Shown here: in pieces, positions 17,069-26,082 of the stretch
Layout of the letters: every line of letters begins with the position of its first letter
Position numbering within the stretch: position 1 is the stretch's first letter
NCBI RefSeq assembly: GCF_011602365.1
Contig: NZ_JAAONZ010000014.1
Coordinates: 62,001-126,000, forward strand
Source: Pseudomaricurvus hydrocarbonicus
GTDB lineage: Bacteria; Pseudomonadota; Gammaproteobacteria; Pseudomonadales; Cellvibrionaceae
Length of the DNA stretch: 64,000 nucleotides
Reading direction: 5' to 3'
The notes under the pieces: model-generated
Databases searched by the model: none
The model's input: the letters and a program-made list of their open reading frames with translations, nothing else
Told to the model about the DNA's origin: nothing
Made by a program: the position numbers and the translations under genes

Positions 17069-17575
17069 ATGAAACACAAGCAACTCATTTTGTTCATAAC
17101 CGGCTTTCTGGGACTTTTCGGTGCGTTCACTGACGTTTTGGGCGGTGACGCTCCGGATGCTCATGCGGAGCTCCGCGGTCAGCTAACCGGTGTGATCGTG
17201 CAGGCCTCCAATATCGAGCGTTCTATTGATTTCTATACCGGTGTGATTGGTCTGAAGACGGTTGGTCGCGTGGAAAGGGACGGTAAGCTGGTGGAAATCA
17301 TGCTCTCGAGCAGTGGCAAATTTCTCGACGGCATGATGCTTACCTTGCAGGTGGCGAAGGCCGGAGGTCCAGCGGTTGCGGAGGTTGTCAACAAAGCCGG
17401 GTCATTGATTTTTATGGTGCCCTCGAATGATTTCTATAAAGAGCGGTTAACAGCAGCCGGCTATAGCGTCCGCGAAGAAGATGTCAGCCATCTTTACAGC
17501 AGCGACCCCGACGGGTATCCGATCATGTTCTATCAGCTGGATCCGAGGATTCTGTCATCTGTCAAAAAGGGCTGA
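17069..17575 (+). CDS. exported VOC-superfamily (glyoxalase-fold) protein
   Basis: 168 residues. The first ~25 residues are a hydrophobic signal peptide (LILFITGFLGLFGAF...). One VOC module follows (GVIVQASNIERSIDFYTGVIGLK, VEIMLSS, LIFMVPS, DPDGYPIMFYQLD). VOC proteins are metal-dependent dioxygenases, lyases or isomerases and are nearly always cytoplasmic, so a signal peptide is unusual. Candidate metal ligands are not all obvious: the E of VEIM is present, but the expected first His is replaced in GVIVQAS. It may be a non-metal binding protein. Confidence 0.8.
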   Translation: MKHKQLILFITGFLGLFGAFTDVLGGDAPDAHAELRGQLTGVIVQASNIERSIDFYTGVIGLKTVGRVERDGKLVEIMLSSSGKFLDGMMLTLQVAKAGGPAVAEVVNKAGSLIFMVPSNDFYKERLTAAGYSVREEDVSHLYSSDPDGYPIMFYQLDPRILSSVKKG

Positions 17576-17637
17576 GTAGCGTGCAGGCTTGAGCTTTCGA
17601 CAAGCAGGGGCAGAAGTTTTGATAAAGGTTATCGGCT

Positions 17638-19389
17638 ATGAAAAGGTGTGTTCGAAAGTGGTGGGTGTTATTGGGGTTGGAGCGCTGTGACCGCGGCTCC
17701 CTGTGGCGACGAATCAGACCTGGTGATGTACCAGGTGGCTGCAGGGTTGCCGTTGCGCTGTTGCTCGCAATCACGGTTTCGTTATCGGTACAGGCCGGGT
17801 ATGTCGGAGAGAGTTTCTTGCGGATACCGGGAATTGACAGCGGCTGGCAGGGGGGGCACTACAAGGGTTGGGTCAAACTTGAATCCCGTGAGTGGGTTGA
17901 AACCTCCGCCTGTAAACCGCAAAAAGGCAACCCATTTGTGTGCGACGCAAAAATGTGGAAGCCGAAAGAGACCCGACTGTTTATGTCCCCTCCCTGGGCG
18001 CCTGAATCCGGTGCTGGTGTCCTGGCCGTGGCGCTGGATAAACGCAGTGATGTCTATGCCCCGCTCATGCAGCTGTGTCACCGCGGTGTCAGGATTCCGG
18101 AGCTGACTTACGCGGAGTCCTCCCAGCTGGCTCGGCGCATTGGTGAGGTGGGCACGCCACCGGATGAGGTGCCGGACTATTTCGAATACAAGCTGCAGGG
18201 CGTGAATTTGAGTTGCCCCGAGGTATCCCGCGCGCCCGAGCAAGCACTGATTCTGCAGTTTGATGATATCGAATGGATCAATTATCAAGGTGCCGGTCGT
18301 ATCGTAACCACAGCCGATCCGGCCAGGCTGCTGCCCTTGCCGTCCTCGGGCGAGAGCAAGACGTTTCTTTTAACCTGGATTCAGTTGCAGGGGGGGACTG
18401 AGGAGGGGGACTGCCCGACGATGAACCGGGAGCCGGGCATGGATGAATACTTCGCTTTGTGGGACCCGAAGGAGGTTCCCAGAGGCAAGGCGGAGCTGAT
18501 GCAGTCGGGTGGCCTGGCAACACTGCGGGAGGGTATCGCCCTGCGCGGCCCGGAAGGGTTGAACGTGTGTGCGCTGCCGGGAATTGTACCGGATCCGGGA
18601 CATGCAGCGCCCGAGACCGAGACGGTGGTGGGGTTCGACCTGGACAACTACGATGGCAGAGGTGAGGCTCCCGCACAGACGCACCGGCACAAGAATTTTG
18701 TCTCTGAGGACGGCCGGGAAGGCATTGACAACCAATTGTATGTGGTTGAGGGCTGCGTGCCGGGCTTCCGTCCGGGGGGGAATATCCCCAAGGTGGCGAA
18801 CGAAATGATGCGCAACGGCTCTGTAACGCTACTGGTCAATATCAGCGGCATTGACGACGACAAGAACGATGACGATGTGCTGGTCAGCGTGCTGTTTTCC
18901 AAGGACCTCATGGTGAAAACCGCGGATGGGGCGGATATCCAGCCGGACTATACCTTTCGCCTCTCGGACAATCCCGAATTCACCCAGTTTGCCGCACAGT
19001 TTCAGGGTCGTATAGACAACGGCGTTGTGACGACCGAGCCCGTTGCTGAAATGACCTGGCAGGAGGGGGGGCAGAACGCCTTTAAGCTGCGCAACGCACA
19101 GATGCGAATCGAGCTGTTACCGAATCGCCGCATGAAAGCTGTGGTCGGCGGCTATCTTGACTGGCGGTTGCGGATGACCAATTGGGGTCGCAATCGCATC
19201 CTGGAGCCGACTATGCGTTTTCAGTGCCCTAGCCTCTACAATGCCTATAGGCGCGCTGCGGACGGTTATTGGGATCCACAAATTGGGGAGTTCCGCGGCA
19301 TATCGGCAGCCTACGAAATCGAAGGGGTGACAGCATTTATCCCTACTCAGGAGTTGGTATCTCTGATGAAGAATGCAGAGGCTGAATAA
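17638..19389 (+). CDS. large exported protein with an N-terminal Hcp-like domain
   Basis: 583 residues. A hydrophobic segment at ~38-54 (VALLLAITVSLSVQA) looks like a signal or anchor after a basic start. Residues ~55-215 resemble the Hcp/T6SS tube-protein fold (FLRIPGIDSGWQGGHYKGWVKL, YAPLMQLCHRGVRIPELT, YFEYKLQGVNLS, ALILQFDDIEWIN). The C-terminal ~360 residues are not recognised; they contain acidic, Asp-rich stretches (GFDLDNYDGRGE, GIDDDKNDDD) and end with ADGYWDPQIGEFRGISAAYEIEGVTAFIP. There are no T6SS genes nearby, so a secretion-tube role is unlikely. It closes the exported gene set. Function unknown; the domain call is by eye. Confidence 0.65.
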   Translation: MKRCVRKWWVLLGLERCDRGSLWRRIRPGDVPGGCRVAVALLLAITVSLSVQAGYVGESFLRIPGIDSGWQGGHYKGWVKLESREWVETSACKPQKGNPFVCDAKMWKPKETRLFMSPPWAPESGAGVLAVALDKRSDVYAPLMQLCHRGVRIPELTYAESSQLARRIGEVGTPPDEVPDYFEYKLQGVNLSCPEVSRAPEQALILQFDDIEWINYQGAGRIVTTADPARLLPLPSSGESKTFLLTWIQLQGGTEEGDCPTMNREPGMDEYFALWDPKEVPRGKAELMQSGGLATLREGIALRGPEGLNVCALPGIVPDPGHAAPETETVVGFDLDNYDGRGEAPAQTHRHKNFVSEDGREGIDNQLYVVEGCVPGFRPGGNIPKVANEMMRNGSVTLLVNISGIDDDKNDDDVLVSVLFSKDLMVKTADGADIQPDYTFRLSDNPEFTQFAAQFQGRIDNGVVTTEPVAEMTWQEGGQNAFKLRNAQMRIELLPNRRMKAVVGGYLDWRLRMTNWGRNRILEPTMRFQCPSLYNAYRRAADGYWDPQIGEFRGISAAYEIEGVTAFIPTQELVSLMKNAEAE

Positions 19390-19436
19390 GGGGTGGCGGT
19401 CTTCGGATTTGATTCGACACGGTATTGTTGGTGAAT

Positions 19437-20105
19437 ATGACTTATAATCCGACCTTTACCATAGACAGAGCACCAAGTAGTCCGATTATGGCCGTCAAAA
19501 AAACTTTACGTGATGTGCAGAAGGAAGATACCCACAATCGACTGCTGGATGCGGCCGGCCGTATTTTTGACCGTGAGGGCTATGAGGCGGCCACTGTTGA
19601 TCAGATTGCGGCGGAAGCCGGCGCCAGCCGCCCGACGTTCTATGCCCACTTTCGAGATAAAGATCAGGTTCTGGAAGAGCTGATGGCTGTTTATACGGCG
19701 CGGGGGCGGGAATTTATGGCAAAGTTCCCGGGGCCAACGCCGACCAAAGAAGAGGTGGTGGCCTGGTTGCTGGATGTGGGTAATTTCCTCAGGCAGGAAT
19801 CGGCTTTTCTGTCGCTGCTGAGTCAGATTGTCGGGCATCGGTCGAAGAGCAGTCCGAATTATGGTCGCAACGTGGGTTACGCCTGGCTCTCGGCACTAGC
19901 GGAGCGATCCCGGGCATTTGCGATTGCGATGGATGATAACTGTCAAGACCCTTATCCTAGAGCCCGGGCGGAGTTGTTGGTGATTGAAATCGTCTGGGCT
20001 TGTGCCAGTGCCGTTACCAACCCGGATGACAAGGTCGGGCTTGTCAGGGTTGAAGTAGTTGCCGACGCGCTGTGTGGCTTCATGCGCGACTACCTGCCCG
20101 CTTAG
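19437..20105 (+). CDS. TetR/AcrR-family transcriptional regulator
   Basis: About 222 residues from ATG 19437; ATG 19488 (MAVKKTLRD) is an equally plausible start. The N-terminal HTH is clear (HNRLLDAAGRIFDREGYEAATVDQIAAEAGASRPTFYAHFRDKDQVLEEL). The C-terminal ligand domain is not assignable. It is intact, unlike the two other TetR genes of the accessory region, and is not closely similar to them. It lies downstream of the exported set and before the MFS transporter, and may control either. Confidence 0.88.
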   Translation: MTYNPTFTIDRAPSSPIMAVKKTLRDVQKEDTHNRLLDAAGRIFDREGYEAATVDQIAAEAGASRPTFYAHFRDKDQVLEELMAVYTARGREFMAKFPGPTPTKEEVVAWLLDVGNFLRQESAFLSLLSQIVGHRSKSSPNYGRNVGYAWLSALAERSRAFAIAMDDNCQDPYPRARAELLVIEIVWACASAVTNPDDKVGLVRVEVVADALCGFMRDYLPA

Positions 20106-21008
20106 ATTGGCCGTTGTGGGCCCGATCTTGATTCCTGCTTACGGATGACGCCAAGTGGCTGGTTTGCCTTACAGTGCTTTGGGCAGCTTCTGGTAGTGTT
20201 TTTAAACTGGCATGCAAACAATAAAACAATAATTCACGTGCTGGCGTGGCGAATGAGACAGTCTAAATGCAGCCGTCATTAGCGAAACCTGTTGCCCGTT
20301 CGAAACTTATCCATTTAAAGAATATTGCTTGAAGTTGCAGTGAAAACTTTGTGTATTCTTCATTTTTTGCGCCAATGAGAACCACAAAGCCGACACGGCA
20401 ATATAAGTCTATGATTTGCGAAATATATGTAATGAAGTTTCGTCTAACCGGATGCTGAGCGAGACATTAATTAATACCTTTGGCGGTCTGTAAAAAAACC
20501 AAAAATAATGATGAGATGCCATGAAAATAATTAATATTTTCGTGTGGCTTGCATGTATTTCGGTTACCCCAATGATGCCCTATAAACCTGTGGAAAAGCA
20601 CTAATTCGCTTTTTCACGACTCATTTACCATTGTATTGAATGGGCCAATATTCAATCACAATCGCCCTTGTGCAAACCGGGCGCTATGGGTTTTATTGGT
20701 CCCCTTCTGCCCGTGTGTACGGACAGGACGGTTTCTTCATAATTTTGCGTGCCCACTGATTATCAGCTGCTATCCGGGAATTATGATTGCCCCTTAATGA
20801 TTCACATAGTATCATTAGTGATGTTTGGGAGACCTGCGCCACTGAAGGGCGTTGTTGCTGAGCTTGGCGATAACTGGTGTCGGGCTTGTCAGCTGTAATG
20901 GCTAGCGTCACAAACTGAACAGAAAGTGTATCGGATTGGGCACTTGCAGGCCCTAGCAATAATTTTAATGAGCCTGCTTGGGTAGGTTTCAACAATAAAG
21001 ATTAAAAG
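20106..21008. other. 900-bp A/T-richer gap without a recognisable gene
   Basis: No supported gene in either strand. One inverted repeat, TAATGAT-N9-ATCATTA (20795-20817), could be a regulator site for the MFS gene. A 100-codon minus-strand frame at 20693-20995 has no family signature and is not called. Confidence 0.4.
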
Positions 21009-22451
21009 ATGATGGCCAATTCAGGTGGTTTTCAATACAAACTGATGGGCGCGCTGGTCGCGGCGGAAGTCCTGTCAACGTTCGAAGTCTCCATGGCGTT
21101 CGCGGCCTTGCGCTTTATGATCGAGGACTTTGGCAGTCCATCGGCGGTTGGCTGGACGATAACCGCCTTTCTGCTGTCTGGTGCCGTGAGCGCGGCCATA
21201 TTCGGACGCTTGGGGGATATGTTTGAGCGCCGCCGGGTGTTGCTGCTGGTGATCGGCTTGAGTGTCATTGGTTCGCTGATCGCCAGCGTGTGGCCGACCC
21301 TGACCGGGGTTATTATCGGCCGGATTATTCAGGGGGCTGCCGGTGGCATCTTCCCGCTGTGCGTCGGCATTCTCCGCGAGCAAATTGATTCCAAGGCGCT
21401 GCCGCTGTATCTGGGGGTGCTCTCTGCCGTGTTGACCGTATCGGGTGGTTTGGGCTTGTTGGCCGGCGGTGTGCTGGTGGATCTTTTCACCTGGCACTGG
21501 ATTTTTTATGCCAATGCCGCTGTCGGGATTCTGGCGTGGCTGATCGTGTATGTCTGTGTGCCGCAAGGGCGTGCATCCGGGGCAGCGGCCGGGACCAACT
21601 ATCTGGGGGGGCTGCTGTTTGTGCCCGCCATTGTCATGATCATGCTGGCGCTCAAGAAATCCACGGAGTGGGGCTGGACCGATGGTATGACCCTGTTGCT
21701 GATGGGTGGCGGATTGGCGTTCCTGCTGACGTGGGTGTGGAGTGAGCTGCGAGCCAGCCAGCCATTGATGCAGATCCGCTTGCTGCAGAGCAGAGAGATC
21801 ACCCTGGTGGTGCTCTGCGCCGCACTGCTCGGTCTGACCTGGAATCAGTTCCAGCAAATCTGGTCCATTTTACTGCAGCAACCGGTAGAGACCGGCGCGG
21901 GCCTTGGCTTGTCAGCGTCCATGTCAGGACTGTTGCTGCAACCCCAGACGCTGATGGCGTTTATCGGCGGCCCTATTGCCGGCTGGTTCAGCCTTCGCTA
22001 TGGCATTCGATCCAGTATGGCCTTTGGGGCGTTGTTGCTCAGCGCGTGCTGGTTTACCGCCATGATCCATCATGGTTCGGTGCCATTTATCGTGCTGCTG
22101 ATGATTCTGATGGGCGGGTCAAGCTCATTCCTATTTGCCATGTTGCCGATCATTATTTCCCGGGTGGTGCCGCCCGAGCGGACCAGTGAAGTTACCGGCA
22201 TGATGACTGTGGTGCGGGGCACCGCAACCGGTATAGGTGCCCAGGTTGTGGCCTATCTTCTCAGTGTATCCACCGTCACTCTGGAGGATGGCAGTGGGCA
22301 CTTCCCGTCGCAAGCCTCCTATACGCTGACCATGGGGTATGTCGCTGCCGGCATCTTCCTGGTGTTTGTTCTTTATTTACTGTTTTCCAGAAATGGGCTC
22401 CGGGCTGCTCCCGAAGTAGGCCAGGTGACTACTGTAGGTAAATGTCTTTAA
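21009..22451 (+). CDS. MFS transporter, DHA2 (14-TM) type
   Basis: 480 residues with about 14 hydrophobic segments. The loop between TM2 and TM3 has the MFS signature GRLGDMFERRRVLL, and motif-C-like glycines (GGLGLLAGGVLVD) follow in TM5. Such proteins exchange drugs, metabolites or acids for protons at the inner membrane. In this context it may import a pathway intermediate or export a toxic one. Two ATGs (21009, 21012) start the frame. A GH79-like gene follows after 55 nt, so the two may be cotranscribed. Confidence 0.92.
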   Translation: MMANSGGFQYKLMGALVAAEVLSTFEVSMAFAALRFMIEDFGSPSAVGWTITAFLLSGAVSAAIFGRLGDMFERRRVLLLVIGLSVIGSLIASVWPTLTGVIIGRIIQGAAGGIFPLCVGILREQIDSKALPLYLGVLSAVLTVSGGLGLLAGGVLVDLFTWHWIFYANAAVGILAWLIVYVCVPQGRASGAAAGTNYLGGLLFVPAIVMIMLALKKSTEWGWTDGMTLLLMGGGLAFLLTWVWSELRASQPLMQIRLLQSREITLVVLCAALLGLTWNQFQQIWSILLQQPVETGAGLGLSASMSGLLLQPQTLMAFIGGPIAGWFSLRYGIRSSMAFGALLLSACWFTAMIHHGSVPFIVLLMILMGGSSSFLFAMLPIIISRVVPPERTSEVTGMMTVVRGTATGIGAQVVAYLLSVSTVTLEDGSGHFPSQASYTLTMGYVAAGIFLVFVLYLLFSRNGLRAAPEVGQVTTVGKCL

Positions 22452-22506
22452 AGGAGTTTGGTCACGAATTGAACATCGACGTCAGTCGATAAAGTACAGG
22501 TAACAC

Positions 22507-24108
22507 ATGCTAAACGATAACAAAATGTCGGGATCCGGTCATAAAGGCTGGGCAACAGGTAAAATCCTTGCGCTGCAACTTATGGCTCTGCTGGTCGTTC
22601 TGGTTGTGCTTGTCTGGCTTGCCCTGCGCGGGCTGGGGAGCGGTAGGGAGGTGATCGATCCTGCGTCGATGAAGTTGGTCGGCACCGTCAGCGATCGATT
22701 TCTTTCTTACAATGTGGAGATGGTCGAAGTTACAGGTGGCCGTTTCTGGCGTCCCTACAAGGATGGCAAACAGGAGGGCGATGATCGCTATGAGTACCGC
22801 CCTCCGTTGGATCTGTCCGACCCGCGGCTGACGGCACTGGCCGCCGCTCTGGGGCCGGCCTATATGCGTGTCAGTGGCACTTGGGCAAATGCCACCTATT
22901 TCGACCCGGACAACTCGACCAGGGGCAAAGCACCAGAGGGGTTTGATTCCGTGCTGACTGGTGAACAATGGCGAGCCGCGGTGGAATTCTCCCGTCGGGT
23001 GGACGCCGCTATTGTGACCTCTTTTGCCACCAGTCCTGGCGCACGTGACGACAATGGGGTGTGGCAGTGGTCCCTGCAAGCAGAGCCGTGGCTGGCTTAC
23101 ACCCAAAATCTGGGGGCAGAGATCGCTGCGGCGGAGTTTGCCAATGAACCGGAAACGGTTGAGCTGACGCAGGCGCCGGCAGGTTATACGCCAGAGGATT
23201 ATCGGCGCGACTATAGCCGTTTTCATGACTGGTTGAGTAAAGCCTCACCCTCAACGTTGATCCTGGGTCCGGGAGCTGCCGAGCTTGGCCAGCCTAACCA
23301 GTTCCTGCGCAAATGGGCATCGGGTCTGACGGTGTTCGAACGCGAAGATTTGATGACACGGAATGAGCCAGCGCCTGATGCCGTGTCGTTCCATTTCTAT
23401 GGGGGCGGATCAGAGCGCTGCGGCAAGATACCGGTGATTGGTTTTGGCAAAGAGGATGCGCTGAGTAGCCGTTGGTTGGGACTGATCGACAAGGCGATTG
23501 CAACGACCGGTGGGTTGCGTGATCAGGTAGCACCTGGTGCGCCGCTCTGGATTACCGAAACCGGTGAGACGGCGTGCGGCGGCAATCCCTGGGCATCTAC
23601 CTTTACGGATGTATTCCGCTTTACCGATCAATTGGCCCGCTCTGCCCGGCAGGGGGTGCAAGTCTATATGCACAACACTCTGGCGGCGAGTGATTACGGA
23701 TTGCTGGATGACACGACGCACAGGCCGCGTCCCAACTACTGGGCAGCCTGGCTGTGGCGACAGTTTATGGGAACGAAAGTGCTGGATGCGGGTAAAGGGA
23801 CAAGTGACCTGCACCTCTACGCCCATTGTCTGCGCGATCAACCCGGTGGCGTAGCGGTCCTGGCCATTAATCTGGACCCGGATAATACACGCACAGTGCA
23901 GGCTCCGGCAGCAGCGCAGCTCTATGTGTTGACCGAAGGCAACACACCAGATGAGGCCATGGTCAATGGGACGGTGTTAGCGCTGACGCCTGACAATGAT
24001 CTGCCGCTATTGGAGGCCGTACCGGTTGAGCCGGGTGAGCTGACGCTCTCGCCTGCAAGTCTTAACTACATCGTCTTTCCGGGCGGCGACAGTGCCGCAT
24101 GTCAGTGA
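22507..24108 (+). CDS. membrane-anchored GH79-like glycosidase (heparanase/beta-glucuronidase family)
   Basis: 533 residues. One TM segment (~18-38) anchors it, with the enzyme outside the cytoplasm. The (beta/alpha)8 part matches GH79: the acid/base candidate is E214 in EFANEP and the nucleophile candidate is E351 in LWITETGETACGG. The following segments GVQVYMHNTLAASDYGLLD and PRPNYWAAWLWRQFMGTKVL are typical of heparanase-like enzymes. A small C-terminal beta domain ends the protein. GH79 enzymes remove glucuronic acid from glycans or plant glycosides; the exact sugar here is inferred. Together with the GH106-like end at 1-497 it suggests stepwise removal of sugars. Confidence 0.82.
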   Translation: MLNDNKMSGSGHKGWATGKILALQLMALLVVLVVLVWLALRGLGSGREVIDPASMKLVGTVSDRFLSYNVEMVEVTGGRFWRPYKDGKQEGDDRYEYRPPLDLSDPRLTALAAALGPAYMRVSGTWANATYFDPDNSTRGKAPEGFDSVLTGEQWRAAVEFSRRVDAAIVTSFATSPGARDDNGVWQWSLQAEPWLAYTQNLGAEIAAAEFANEPETVELTQAPAGYTPEDYRRDYSRFHDWLSKASPSTLILGPGAAELGQPNQFLRKWASGLTVFEREDLMTRNEPAPDAVSFHFYGGGSERCGKIPVIGFGKEDALSSRWLGLIDKAIATTGGLRDQVAPGAPLWITETGETACGGNPWASTFTDVFRFTDQLARSARQGVQVYMHNTLAASDYGLLDDTTHRPRPNYWAAWLWRQFMGTKVLDAGKGTSDLHLYAHCLRDQPGGVAVLAINLDPDNTRTVQAPAAAQLYVLTEGNTPDEAMVNGTVLALTPDNDLPLLEAVPVEPGELTLSPASLNYIVFPGGDSAACQ

Positions 24109-24169
24109 CCATGCTGGTTCGCAGGCATGTGTATTCCAGGGTTATGAGTTTGGTCCGAGCAAGCCTGAC

Positions 24170-24711
24170 ATGTCAGTAGCGCAGAAGCAGGATGCCCGTT
24201 TCATTCGCTCCAGAATGGCCCTTTGCTCGGGGTTTCTGAGGTTGCTGGAAAAAAGTCACTGGAGCAGATTGCGGTGCGTGAAATTACGGCCGAAGCCGGA
24301 GTCGGATATGCAGCTTTTTACCGGCACTACGACACCAAGGAAGCCTTGCTGGATGATGTGGCGGCGGATGAGACACAGCGCATGGTCGGGTTGTGTCTGC
24401 CGCTGTTAGAGGCTTCCGGCACGCTGGAAGCTTGTCAGGCTCAATGCCGTTACATTGATACCCATCGATCACTGTGGACGGCGTTGTTAACCGGAGGCGC
24501 GGCGGCCACCATTAAAGCGGAGTTACTGCGCATCTCCCGCGAGGTGGCTGCACAAACGCATGGTGATAAGTCCTGCAGGCTGCCTCGGGATCTTTCAATT
24601 ATTCTCACGGTGACAACTATGATCGAAACCTTGTCGTGGTGGTTGCAACAGCAAGGTGATGTACCCGCCACAGACGTGGCCGAATACCTGTACACCATCA
24701 TAACGCCCTGA
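24170..24711 (+). pseudogene. TetR-family regulator disrupted by a one-base frameshift
   Basis: The frame from ATG 24170 gives MSVAQKQDARFIRSRMALCSGFLRLLEK. The HTH continues in the -1 frame from ~24253 as KSLEQIAVREITAEAGVGYAAFYRHYDTKEALL, running to the stop at 24711. The switch lies in a run of six A (24249-24254); a seventh A would restore one ~181-residue protein. It is a clear paralogue of the broken TetR at 6839-7411. The causes could be a real homopolymer deletion, slippage on the A-run (which could rescue some product), or a sequencing error. As read, no normal DNA-binding domain is made. Confidence 0.75.
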
Positions 24712-24743
24712 GCATTGGGGTGAGAGAGCAAGAGCCAAGGGGC

Positions 24744-24760
24744 TGATACACACACCACAC
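24744..24760. promoter_or_regulatory. partial copy of the TGATAC palindrome upstream of the dehydrogenase gene
   Basis: TGATACACACA matches, on the reverse strand, the first 11 bases of the 17-bp palindrome at 7523-7539; the second half is degenerate. It is 50 nt before the start of the next gene and follows the paralogous tetR. Confidence 0.35.
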
Positions 24761-24793
24761 AATATAACATCGGCGTGCCAACAGGAGCAAAAT

Positions 24794-25867
24794 ATGAATA
24801 ATAATCAACCTGCCAGAAAGTTACGCGTTGCACAGTGGGCCACAGGCACCGTTGGTAGCAGCGCCTTGAGAGCGGTGCTTGAGCACCCGTCAATGGAGTT
24901 GGTTGGAGTGAGGGTTTATTCGCCTGCGAAAGAAGGTATTGACGCGGGTGAGCTGTGTGGCCTTCCAGCAACCGGGGTGCTGGCCTGCCAGGACATGGAG
25001 GCCATTCTGGCACTCAAACCTGACTGTGTGGTGTATATGCCGGACCGGACCGACGTCGATGAGGTCTGTACGTTACTTGCCCGTGGTGTGAATGTTGTCA
25101 CCACCCGCGCCGAGTTTTTCAATCCGGCTGCCATGGATACGTCTTTGCGGGAGCGGGTGGAAAGCGCCTGCCGGGAAGGCAACAGCTCAATTCATTCCAG
25201 TGGCAGTAGCCCGGGATTTATCACCGAGGCGCTGTTGCCACCCTTGTTGTCACTGCAGCGGCGGCTGGATCTCCTGACCATTGACGAATTTGCCAATTGT
25301 GTAGATACCTGCTCGGAAGACATGCTGCTGAATATCATGGGTTTCGGCAAAGCGCCGGACGTGTTTTCAGCGCTGCAATTCACAGAGCGGGACACGGTGT
25401 TCGGGCACTCGCTGGGCGTGATAGCGAGTGCGATTGGTCTTGAGTTTGATGAGGTTTCTGTCGACAGCGAGTTTGCAGTAACCCGTCAGCCGGTTCTGTT
25501 ACACACCACAACCATTGCGGCTGGCAGTGTCGGTGGTCAGCGTCATACTGTGACCGGGTTGCACCAAGGCAGGCCTGTGCTGCGCTTTCGCTCCAATTGG
25601 TTCGTCTCCACGGACCTGGAAGCTGATTGGGTGCTGAGAGAGGACGGTTGGCGAGTGCTGGTTGAAGGCGATGCGCCGCTGGACATTACCATCACGTTCC
25701 CGATTTCTCAGGATCCGCTTACACGGGCTGCCATTATGCCCAATTTCACTGCGCATCGCCCAGTTAATGCAATCCCCTCCGTGTGTTTTGCTCGTCATGG
25801 CATCGTCACATCTGCAGAACTGCCACAGATATTTCCTTGGCTAGGGTCAGTACTCCATGTCAAATAA
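24794..25867 (+). CDS. NAD(P)-dependent dehydrogenase of the dihydrodipicolinate-reductase-like / amine dehydrogenase family
   Basis: 357 residues with an N-terminal Rossmann domain (RVAQWATGTVGSSALRAVLEHPSMELVGV) and a C-terminal domain carrying the family segments GSSPGFITEALLPPLL and NIMGFG. The fold is that of 2,4-diaminopentanoate-dehydrogenase-like and actinobacterial DapB-like proteins often seen in steroid and terpenoid gene clusters. The true substrate is unknown. CAGGAG lies 8 nt before the ATG. It is a cytoplasmic oxidoreductase. Confidence 0.8.
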   Translation: MNNNQPARKLRVAQWATGTVGSSALRAVLEHPSMELVGVRVYSPAKEGIDAGELCGLPATGVLACQDMEAILALKPDCVVYMPDRTDVDEVCTLLARGVNVVTTRAEFFNPAAMDTSLRERVESACREGNSSIHSSGSSPGFITEALLPPLLSLQRRLDLLTIDEFANCVDTCSEDMLLNIMGFGKAPDVFSALQFTERDTVFGHSLGVIASAIGLEFDEVSVDSEFAVTRQPVLLHTTTIAAGSVGGQRHTVTGLHQGRPVLRFRSNWFVSTDLEADWVLREDGWRVLVEGDAPLDITITFPISQDPLTRAAIMPNFTAHRPVNAIPSVCFARHGIVTSAELPQIFPWLGSVLHVK

Positions 25868-25972
25868 TTCACGGTTTGCATTCTGGGATTTGATAGGCGA
25901 GATAGGGCAGAGCGTGGTTACGTCCTATTCTGTTCCTCGCATAATTAATCAAATGTGAACAATAAAGTTTTT

Positions 25973-25996
25973 CAGATCATTGCTCTAATTGATCTG
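25973..25996. promoter_or_regulatory. palindrome upstream of the GMC operon
   Basis: CAGATCA-N10-TGATCTG has perfect 7-bp arms. It sits 86 bp before the gamma-subunit gene, where a regulator could act. No -35/-10 pair was assigned. Confidence 0.35.
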
Positions 25997-26082
25997 TGGA
26001 GATGTGGGCAGTGCATAAGATCCGGTACTGCCCGATCATACAAGACGTAACAAAAATCGGAAGAATGTGAGAGGAAACTATA

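Noticed and set aside
17638-19389. Type VI secretion locus
   Set aside because: Only an Hcp-like fold is present; no VgrG, TssB/C or other T6SS component lies nearby, and the protein has an export signal.
20693-20995. 100-codon minus-strand frame before the MFS gene
   Set aside because: No ribosome site, no domain, and the composition looks non-coding.
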